From: Neoechinorhynchus agilis
Lineage: Eukaryota; Acanthocephala
Reading direction: 5' to 3'
DNA length: 64,000 nucleotides
Assembly (NCBI GenBank): GCA_051530055.1
Contig: JBMGUZ010000006.1
Span: 35,635-99,634, forward strand
Of the stretch, positions 27,747-36,099 are shown piece by piece. The translations under genes and the position numbers were made by a program. The notes under the pieces are model-generated. The model worked only from the letters and a program-made list of their open reading frames with translations, was not told the DNA's origin and made no database searches. How positions within the stretch are numbered: position 1 is the stretch's first letter; the number at the start of each line of letters is the position of its first letter.

Positions 27747-28592
27747 ATGACGACAAGACAACCATTCAGGATAAGGGCACCACCAATCGAGGAAAGCGCA
27801 CAATTCCTGCGGAACCACATCTCTGGTCAGCCCAATAGTTTCAGTCATCCAGATCCACCAACGTTCAACATTATTCACCAAGGTCACCAAATATATAATC
27901 CCTTCGATGATGATATTTACCTCGATCGAGAAGTCGAAAAAATTTTGGAAAACGCAGATAATACTATAAATAATTGTGCACCTCCGCCCGGCTTTGATGA
28001 TTTCACTTTTATTTTCAATGAGTCACCACCAAGCATAGATGACTTCAGTAATAATCATTCATCGATTGGAAATGAAGAATATTGCTTACCTCCACCAGGT
28101 TTTGAAAATTGCTCATTTTCTTATTACGATTACGAGCCCGAAAACGAAGGATACTTCTCAACTCCACCAGGTTTCGAGAACGTGACTTTTGATTATTACG
28201 ATTCACGATCAGGAATGGACGAATATGGCTCACCTCTTCTCTATTGTGAGAATCCGGCCTTTAATCACGTTTGGAATGGAAACGAAGATTACTACGAATC
28301 GTTTCTCGATTTTCAGGAATCAACCGTTATATTTAATGAGTCGTCGTTGGAATTCGAAAAATACAGCGAGTTTTTCACTTTATTTAGTGAAGTAGAGCCA
28401 AAAGAACCTCAAGGTCGTTATGTACGCCCAGCGACGTGCAAGATAATAGATTTGCAGGAAAGTAGCACGCAAACGGAGCCGAATATCGTATCGAAACCTT
28501 GGAATGGATTGACAACAATAAAGAATATTATTGATGCCGTCTACCAAGTGGCCGTTGCGGCATTCAACTACTTCAGAAGGATATTTTTCTGA
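27747..28592 (+). CDS. ORF A, copy B: PPGF-repeat protein, 281 residues
   Basis: Identical in protein, and apparently in DNA, to copy A (16,843-17,688). The identity extends over flanks from about 27,305 to 28,880. To the left of that, copy B instead matches copy C. All features of copy A apply: three PPGF motifs, TQT, hydrophobic C-terminal helix, in-frame stop just before the ATG, and the ATTAAA signal downstream. Confidence 0.75.
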   Translation: MTTRQPFRIRAPPIEESAQFLRNHISGQPNSFSHPDPPTFNIIHQGHQIYNPFDDDIYLDREVEKILENADNTINNCAPPPGFDDFTFIFNESPPSIDDFSNNHSSIGNEEYCLPPPGFENCSFSYYDYEPENEGYFSTPPGFENVTFDYYDSRSGMDEYGSPLLYCENPAFNHVWNGNEDYYESFLDFQESTVIFNESSLEFEKYSEFFTLFSEVEPKEPQGRYVRPATCKIIDLQESSTQTEPNIVSKPWNGLTTIKNIIDAVYQVAVAAFNYFRRIFF

Positions 28593-28833
28593 CCGTTCAA
28601 AGTTAAGTATCGATTATTTATAAAATGTGTTATTATTATATAGTTTTGTAACTGTTCGTGAAATTAAAAATGTTTCATATTCGAACAAGGCCTTGGTTCA
28701 TTAGCACTTATACAATCATACAAATATTTGGGAGCACTTGATTTTTATATCGCACTATTTCTTTATTTGTGGTAGCCAATCCTCCAATGTTCTAAATTTG
28801 AATTAGTGAGAGCGTTGGTAAGCGTGTACACGA

Positions 28834-28963
28834 AGTTGCAAATGATAAGAGTAGAAGAGAAAAAGGATGAGGTTCCATAGAAGCGATTCTTAAAAGAAAG
28901 TTGCAAATGATAAGAGTAGAAGAGAAAAAGGATGAGGTTCCGTAGAAGCGATTCTTAAAAGAG
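28834..28963 (+). repeat. 65-bp tandem duplication after ORF A, copy B
   Basis: The stretch starting GTTGCAAATGATAAGAGTAG is present twice, one base differing. Copies A and C have it once. Confidence 0.85.
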
Positions 28964-28999
28964 AGAATTTGCACTGCAAAAAGATCATTAAATCACTTT

Positions 29000-29360
29000 A
29001 AGTATTGCCATTAAATTCGGATACGAAGATGCTCGAAGCCTCCATTCAACACTTTAGGGCATCGAATTCGAATTTTGATGGTAGCAATAATATTTTCCTG
29101 AGCTTTTTATTGCTTATCCAACCTTTCATTCTTCGAACAAGAAGTCTCCATCGTTTTTTAATAAAATGCTGTCCAAAGATCGTAGAAACAGATTTTCAAG
29201 CTTTCGTGTTTTGCTGTGAAATATTCTAATATGTCTAAAAAAGCGGTCTTGTAGTTATTTTCCTTGAAAGACGACCATTGGATTGAAATGACCTGAAGAA
29301 TATCGTTAATTCTTTTTATTGTCGAAAAAGCATAGGCGTTGTATACTAAGTAGAGTTCTC
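29000..29360 (-). repeat. R230 repeat plus flank, copy 3
   Basis: As 19,085-19,460. It sits exactly at the outer edge of the left palindrome arm; the right arm ends in R230 too. Confidence 0.7.
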
Positions 29361-29954
29361 GATAAGGCATCATATTGCTTATAGCAGAGCTCGTCCCGAA
29401 CCTGTCGCGATCCTTCCACTAAGGCAATTGAAATCGGAAGACCATTTTTTCGAGATTTTAGAAGTTTGACCTTAATGTCAAAACGAAGCTCAAATTCGTT
29501 TCTAGCCCCATCGTTGATTGTAGGCTTAACGCCATTAGCCCAAAATTGGACCTTCTGATACGATTTAGATATTTGAAAGATTTCGTTGGACAAGTGAGAC
29601 TGCGAACAATTCCAGTTTATGGAGCCATTTCTGATCTCTAAGATAAATTATTAATGTTCCACCGAAATAGGTTACTCCATCTACGTGCTTTATTCCTTCG
29701 TTATGGAATGATCGAATGCAAGGAGTTAGAGATTGTGAAATTATCGCATCCTTTCGCATGATCGGATTTGAAGTAATCGTTAATATACCTGGCCACCTTT
29801 TTATGGGAAGAACCAAGTATTCCTCCGCGGTCGAGATTGATGATGATCCTGAGCCTGATAGCAGTGGCTCTCGAACAGCCGAGGATAATGGGATGCGAAG
29901 GGAATTGTGTGACCGCTTACCACCTTTCGCCAAAGACTGAACGTTGGTATACAT
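29306..29954 (-). pseudogene. Unrecognised coding-like region, left arm
   Basis: Two overlapping minus-strand frames (29,565-29,954, 129 residues; 29,306-29,593, 95 residues) that run into each other and then into R230. Visible: a serine-rich start, VTYFGGTLIIYLRDQKWLH, FWANGVKPTINDGARNEFEL and LRFDIKVKLLKSRKNGLPI. The second half looks like a genuine folded protein (alternating strands), possibly a captured host gene fragment, but I cannot name it. Duplicated at 48,039-48,759. Confidence 0.4.
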
Positions 29955-30092
29955 TTATATTGACAATCATTTAAAAACTCGCGTTAACTATGCTGTCCAG
30001 CTTTATTTATTGATCTGGATAACTCGCGCATTTGTTGAACTCCTTAGCCCATGAATCAATACGATTCAAAAGTTGTATTTCGACTTAAGGAA

Positions 30093-30640
30093 TGCATCGA
30101 CACAGAACAACTCATAATTTGGGTAAGATTTCATGTAAAACATAAACTTAAAGAAGAATTGCTGGCACTGATTCCAACACAAAATTTAACAAACGGCAAC
30201 GATATACATAAAAGACACTGAAGGAATTTTTATTAAGCAATGATAACTTTATGAGAAAGTTCTTATCGGTCAATAATGGTTGGACGGAGAAAAGGCCAGA
30301 TTGTGTTCCTGGTAGCCGATAACGATTTTCCGAGCTTATCATTGTATTATTCACCAGCAAACTTTGTGTTAAAAACTTAAAGACGATAAGCTGCAAAATG
30401 TTATGTCTATTGTTGTTAAAATTTTAAACTTTATTCATGCAAATCTTTTAAATCACAAACAGTTTTAAGACATTGCTACAAGAATACGATAGCAATTATA
30501 GTGATTTTGTTCTGCGTGCCGAAGTTCACAAGCTGAGGAAAGAGAAAGTACTGACAAAACTATTGGATCTAATTGAAGAACTCAAAATATTTCTCAACGT
30601 GAAATCCAAGGAGCTGTTGAAATATCTTTAAACGCCAAGG
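30093..30640 (+). pseudogene. hAT transposase fossil, left arm
   Basis: Short plus-strand pieces match the hAT transposase type that gave rise to vertebrate ZBED5/FAM200/GTF2IRD2-like proteins. They are: DTEQLIIWVRFHVKHKLKEE (30,093-30,212), KLCVKNLK (about 30,360), MSIVVKILNFIHANLLNHKQ (30,404-30,463) and LLQEYDSNYSDFVLRAEVHK with the following KVLTKLLDLIEELKIFLNVK (30,467-30,631). The order and spacing are those of the family (..DT.QL.IF.R.., ALC.K.LK.., IVNFIR...LNHRQF, ..DSEY.DLLYHTEVRWL). Stops and at least three frameshifts separate them and both ends of the gene are missing. Same fossil inverted at 47,353-47,900. No terminal inverted repeats found. Confidence 0.75.
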
Positions 30641-30887
30641 TTTATTCTTTTGCTGGAGTTCTGAAACCATTAGAAAAGTTGAAATTGGATTTTTCCACAA
30701 ATATCAAAATGCTATAAAAAGATATTGACAATGTTCGGAAGCAGCTACGATTTTTAAACTGGATTTTTTTTAGAAAATGACTAACATCAAGTTGAAAAAG
30801 CGAATGTTTTTGACTGACGAACTGATCTTAGTTGTTTCTATACGATTGTGCGCTGAACCGTCACACGGCACATTAACTAGTTTATTT

Positions 30888-31067
30888 TTATCCCCGCCTT
30901 AACACGCCTTCTCTGGAGTTTTGGACGCCCGATTCCGTGCCACAAGTGCTCACCTCCGCCTTTGTGGCGAATTGCGTGGTGCATCGTAATCCGTTGATCC
31001 TCACTTCAATTTCCATTTTCTTCTTCTTTGATCGATTTGGTTGATTCACCTTTTCCATGTCGAACAT
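30888..31067 (-). pseudogene. Possible Ty3-type protease scrap, left arm
   Basis: A 59-residue minus-strand frame with a lysine-rich stretch, then MEIEVRINGLRCTTQF and AEVSTCGTE, which resembles the beta strands around the active site of a Ty3/gypsy aspartic protease. An old, broken fossil fragment; no other part of such an element could be placed next to it. Mirrored at 46,926-47,105. Confidence 0.3.
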
Positions 31068-31079
31068 ATCGCCCTCGCT

Positions 31080-31590
31080 TTCTTCTCCTTTCCCCTCCTC
31101 GAGGGTATGTAAAAGTGGGCTCTGCTGTTTTTACAGATAAATAATCCGATAATACTTACTATTGATCAGTGATGAAGCGGGCATATCGACTATCAGAAGC
31201 GAGAAGTTGAGAAGTCTCGCGCTTGATTCTTAGCCTTATTGCACTGGATCCCTCTTAAAATATTTCTAAAGACAGCAGAGAAACACTGAGAGATTTGATA
31301 TTAATCCAACATTTAGTCTTGCTCTTCTGCCTTGATCAACGCTTACGGAAATTCTTATAAAATGTATCAGAAAAAGGACGATGTGTGTGTTAATTTTGTT
31401 GTAATGTATGTATGAGGCTTGTTTAAAGTAAAATTAAAAAGCAATAAAATTTTTAAAATGCGACAATCGTAACAAAAGCGACTTAGAAATGTTGTTTGCT
31501 GATGTCGTTCAAGACATAAGAAACACTCACACAAAAAGACCATCGAGTTATCTTAAAAGATTTTAGCTACATTTCTCCTCGAGAAAATCG
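31080..31590. other. Unassigned AT-rich DNA, left arm
   Basis: About 500 bp identical in both arms. A short open stretch reading SDLEMLFADVVQDIRN (near 31,480) was noted but not recognised. Confidence 0.35.
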
Positions 31591-31594
31591 ATCG

Positions 31595-32089
31595 TTGTAC
31601 GGTGAATCAGTTCGAATCGGAATTTTAACAATAGGATTTTCAAGCAAACCGGCAATTTCAACTGGCGATTCTAAATTTCCGCGTTTAGAAAGCTCGGCGT
31701 CTCTGCGTAGCATTGACAAATTTCCTTCCAGATTTCGGCCCAACTACGTGGAAGTAATCAAAATTACCTACCGCAATAAAAGTTACAAGGGATATGAAGC
31801 ACAAACATTGCCATCTCAGGCGAGCAAAGCAGAGGTACCGTCTCAGAAAAACACAAAGAATATAGTCAAAGGGGTGAGCATTACTGGGATTCCTGCTCAG
31901 CTGAAGACTGAAGGAATAGAGCATAAATCGATACTCAAAGGCGCCGATGTGAAACCAAAGGTTATATTTGACGACCACCGAACGACGAATTTAAGTTTGG
32001 ATATCGAGTCAATTAAAACGACTACGCTAGAGCTTACAGAAATATCGAGAAAACGGAAATTACGACTGAAGCTTCTAAGACGCCAATAG
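31595..32089 (+). CDS. Unrecognised 164-residue ORF, left arm
   Basis: A frame with a serine/lysine-rich, probably disordered sequence: YGESV, SSKPAISTGDSKF, SYKGYEAQTLPSQASK and a basic tail (SRKRKLRLKLLRRQ). Compared with the right arm (45,851-46,440) the first third has several small deletions, and there the same protein is split between two frames (46,200 region). The basic C-terminus could bind nucleic acid or be a nuclear signal. No family recognised; could be a gag-like or host fragment. Confidence 0.3.
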   Translation: MYGESVRIGILTIGFSSKPAISTGDSKFPRLESSASLRSIDKFPSRFRPNYVEVIKITYRNKSYKGYEAQTLPSQASKAEVPSQKNTKNIVKGVSITGIPAQLKTEGIEHKSILKGADVKPKVIFDDHRTTNLSLDIESIKTTTLELTEISRKRKLRLKLLRRQ

Positions 32090-32099
32090 CCTTGGAACC

Positions 32100-32840
32100 T
32101 TGCCTTGTTGCTCAAAATGGTTCAGTATCGCGGAACTGGCATTGGTGCCTCTCCTTAGAGCTTATTTGCGTTCTTTAGTTCTTCTTTCAAATTTGTTTGG
32201 TTGGCAAACATTCGGTGAGGGTAATTCTGTTAGCTTTCATATTCATCTCGTTTCTTCACCATGGAGCTTAATGATTCAGCTTTCGTCGTGTAGACACAAA
32301 AATTTAGGCAATAAAACTCCTTCACAATTTCCACCATAAACAAACATAACGATAAAAAACCGGAAGCAATAAATTATTTATCCAGTTCAAAAGATTTCAC
32401 CATTAATTTTGGATCGTTAAACGGACGAAGAATATTGCACTGTTGTTCTATTTTATTTGCTGGTGTAAATGGGAAGAAAAAGTCCATAAAATCCGAAACG
32501 TCGAATTTGCCATAGCGGTCCGTATTTATGATTTAAACTTATTCGGCATTCAAAGAATAAAACATCGATTCTCGCTTTGAAATTAGCCAAATGCAATGCG
32601 CCTGAATGTTACGTAAAGAACATAATTATTTTAAGGTTTGAACTGACAAAAAAATTAAAAACCAAAACGTAAACGCTTATTTCTTGGTTATTAGAATCTA
32701 AAAACGATTCCGAAGTTCTTCAAAAGCGCATACGACGACTAACAATAGGTTTTTAAAAAATAAAAAATGGATAATGCGTCCAAAATTCATATTTTTGAGA
32801 AGAAAGCAAGCGCTGAAAGTTTGAAAAGTTCACTAACAGT
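32100..32840. other. No recognised gene, left arm
   Basis: About 740 bp, AT-rich, mirrored at 45,110-45,840. A short open frame (32,100-32,339) has no recognisable content. Confidence 0.4.
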
Positions 32841-32879
32841 TAGTTTTCGACAACGATGTAAAGTCCGATAGCGACAAAC

Positions 32880-33785
32880 GCGGCAGCAATAGTTCTGGAC
32901 GATTTTAAAATACTCGTAGAAAAAACCAAAGAACTGGGGTTGCAACTCAATTTCACAAAGTGCCAAATTCTGCTGCTAAACATGAATGGAAAAAACGAGT
33001 CAATTATATTGGATGAGTTTTCATCGGTTGCACTAGGAATAGAAACCATTAATCTTAGTAAGCTTCGTCTATTGGGATCTTGCGTGATGAAGGAGAATCT
33101 GCCAAAGGATATTGAAATGACCGCTTCAGAGCTAAAGCTGATATGCAAGAGAACATCGGATTTGAAGAGCCATGAAGCAATCTGGTAAAGCAGCTCCCTG
33201 CATACTGTAGATCACGACGACCTCGATAGCACGGCGGAGCTGGAGAAAATGTTTAATACGTTTTTGACGATACATCATGGGAGACAAAGCTACACTCACC
33301 ACAGTGCAGGTTCCGGACCAGTTCACAGACAGATGTCATTTTGCACCGGCTTACCTATTTGTGTCTTAAGTACTCAACTAATATTTTTCCTGAGGTCAAC
33401 GCGGAGCATTTCGATGGAGCCTTGTGAAATTGACACATGCTGGCAAACACAGATACCCAGAAAGCACGAAATCGCAAGCGTAAGATTCTCCACCAGCCTC
33501 ATCGGGTTCAATTCACTACAAGACCAGATGGATGAAAGTGTGAGTCCCCCTCCGTTGCTTGTTCGACCAAAGAATCATTCACATCCTCAAATTTGGGCAC
33601 TTTGGTTTTATCTTTTCCGTATTGCTTACTGTCTGGTATTCGGGAATGGATTATTTGCGTCGCTTCTCATAAATGTTCACAGTGGACGCGGCTTGCGCTT
33701 CCCGCCATGCTGAAATCAACCATCATAGTATGATGCTGAGATTCATTTTTCTGCATCTCTGGAGCCAAAAAATTTCCGGCTGCTC
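32880..33785 (+). pseudogene. LINE 2 tail, left arm (deletion-rich)
   Basis: Starts cleanly with KILVEKTKELGLQLNFTKCQ (frame 32,940-33,188), the region just after the RT catalytic box. After about 33,180 it decays into short matching blocks with many small losses relative to 43,974-44,780. The right-arm copy shows the full tail. Confidence 0.7.
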
Positions 33786-33789
33786 CGAA

Positions 33790-34085
33790 TGTCCTGATGA
33801 GTTTTGTAACTGTTCGTGAAAATTAAAAAATGTTTTCATATCTGAACAAAATCGGTTTCACATCATTTTTTATACAATCATACAAATATTTGGGAGCACC
33901 GATTTTTATATCGCACCACTTTTCGGTAGCTAATTCTAAATTTGAATTAATGAGAGCGCGTGTACACGAAGTTGCAAACGAGCAGCAGAAGAGAAAATGA
34001 TGAAGTTCCATAGAAGCGATTCTAAAAGAGAGAATTTGCATTGCAAAAGTTATAAAATCACTTTGTAAGTATTGCCATTCGAGGA
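33790..34085 (+). repeat. Orphan ORF A 3' flank, left arm
   Basis: Matches 17,735-18,015 with small deletions; it joins LINE 2 at 33,795 and lacks ORF A. It then continues across the same GAT joint as copy B. Confidence 0.6.
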
Positions 34086-34149
34086 GAAGTACGGGGCTGT
34101 TATTCTTCTTAAAGCCACGTGGGAAACCGACTCGGAAGGGCTCCTAGAA

Positions 34150-34830
34150 GCCGGCGAACATCCTAAGCTTAAAAATGATACGGTACGTGATTAGCCGTCT
34201 ACTAACAAACTGATGATGAACTCGACGAGCTCTCGAAACGCCCCAATAAACACCATCTACGCCGGGTGTAGACTCCTAACTATAGTTAGGCAAATTGTTC
34301 GTTTCGCGTTTCCTTTACGGGAGGAATAAATTCCCAACCGGCCCCGTAAGCTGCTCTCCAACTGAACAAGGATAGAGGTAGAATCAAAATCATCTCCCAA
34401 TTTCAATGGGTATTGCTCTCTTCTACAAAAACGGTAGCAGCATCGTGGATTGTCCCGCTCCGTCGCGGTCGCCATTCTGGAGAATGCTTACCAGCATTAT
34501 ATGCAGTTTCCTTGCCTGTCAAGCCAAGACGCCATGATCTTTAAGCCTCTGATATTGTTCAATTGTGGAGATCAAGGGATAAGATTTTCGATAACGGCTC
34601 ATCAATATGTTTGAAAGCCACGAATGTACTCGACAAGGTCAACATCGCCGATATCGCTAAAGCTATGGTCAGTGCGTCTCCTGTCGAATGGGCTATTATG
34701 AACCTCTCGAAGCGTATTTTTCTCATCAAAGAGAAAGGGAAAAAGGTTGTAGCTGGTGGAGATGGTCGTCTGTTTTACCTAAAAGTTATCTGTGCTCGAA
34801 GTTCTACATAATCAAATCATCTGCCGTGCG
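34150..34830 (+). repeat. Repeat family iv, left arm (deletion-rich first half)
   Basis: Hairpin at 34,210-34,240; 34,250-34,480 is missing many short pieces compared with 21,700-22,030. From 34,480 it is clean and carries an 82-residue frame (34,563-34,811, DKIFDNGSSICLKATNVLDK...) of unknown product, seen also at 6,844 and 42,821. Confidence 0.6.
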
Positions 34831-35270
34831 AAGATAAACCACTGATTGGGTTTATGCTAAAAGCTTGAGCCATCACGCTCTCGGCCTGAGGCACAGATCC
34901 AAATAAGTCGTCGAATTATTCGAGGAGAAAGTGGGGTATTGAGATGAAATAATCTCGATCGAGACAGTAGACCTGATTGCTCCTTTCAAGCACTTTGATG
35001 AAGGATCATTAAGGTCAACGAAGACGAAATCTACTCCTGAATTCAAAATATTTCTTTAGAGCTCTTTCGTTTGTGGTATATGAAATTTACGAAGCCGGAT
35101 TTAGATATTGCGGACCGAAACGTTCCTTCCACAGTACAAGAACCAAAATAAAAAGCATGGGAAGTCGAAGGAGTCTAATTGGGAGATTAGTCGGGGATTG
35201 AAAATTAGTTTGAAAAGCGATAAAATGCCATGTGACTATCAGCGACGTAGGGTGTAATAGAAATCCCGAA
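34831..35270. other. No recognised gene, left arm
   Basis: About 440 bp shared with 7,100-7,560 (direct) and 42,390-42,820 (inverted). Nothing recognised. Confidence 0.4.
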
Positions 35271-35280
35271 ATGATCTTAT

Positions 35281-35445
35281 AATTACACTTTCGGTGAGAA
35301 TAATCCCGGTCATTACATATTTTATTTATTCTAAATATTCCGCGAGGTATTTTTAGATGACTGAAGAGGCGAGGATACCTCGCGAAATATTTCGTATAAA
35401 TGAAATATGTAATGACCGGGAATATTCCCACCGAAAGTGTAATTT
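35281..35445 (+). repeat. 165-bp hairpin with family iii motif, left arm
   Basis: Inverted arms of about 65-70 bp (35,281-35,347 and 35,377-35,445), loop about 28 bp. The loop side holds CTGAAGA (35,361-35,367), one spare base, a perfect GCGAGG-ATA-CCTCGC stem, then GAAA. Arms share ATATGTAATGACCGGGA and ACCGAAAGTGTAATT. It resembles two Penelope-type termini joined tail to tail. Also at 42,215-42,385 and, cut short, at 7,561-7,690. Confidence 0.7.
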
Positions 35446-35449
35446 TATT

Positions 35450-36090
35450 ATCCCGAAGGACTTTCTATCGATGATCTTATAATGAATTACGAGAGGGAGA
35501 CCGTTTAATGAATAGGCTGACTCTGTTACCCACGCAGCAATGAAGTACTCAATTTTAAAAGCGTGTTGCATATTCGGAAATTCAAGGACCGACGACCACA
35601 TAATCGCCAACAATCAATCCAACCGCCATAAAATTCTGACAATTCGAAGGCTCAGTTCTCAAAGAAAATCTCGACTTAAAACAAGCAGCAAACTGCGTTC
35701 ATATTTATTTATTAACTCATACTGGTTACAATCATTCATTTTCTAAGAACCTCAATTACAATCCTTTTCTACAATTGCTCGAGATTTAGTCGTTATTGCG
35801 CACACTTTTGCGTCTCTGCGCAATTATCAAAACAAAGAATAAGCGCATTTAGCCGTGTTTGGTTTCGAATACTTCCATTTCCTATAAATGGTCCTAAGAT
35901 CAGTTAAGGTAACTCACCGTTTGTGAAGGGGAATACAAATGATTCTAAAAAATGATCAAGGTTTTTCTTAAGAAAGTCTCGGATTATAATTTCTTTAAAA
36001 TTAGTTGAATAAAACTTTGCTTTCATTAGTTGCAGGCACATTTGATTGTGTGAATTAAAAACAAGTTTTGTGAATTTATATTTACAGCTA
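35450..36090. other. No recognised gene, left arm
   Basis: About 640 bp mirrored at 41,580-42,230 with scattered differences. No motif recognised; may be the 3' flank of the APE LINE. Confidence 0.35.
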
Positions 36091-36099
36091 TAATATTAT

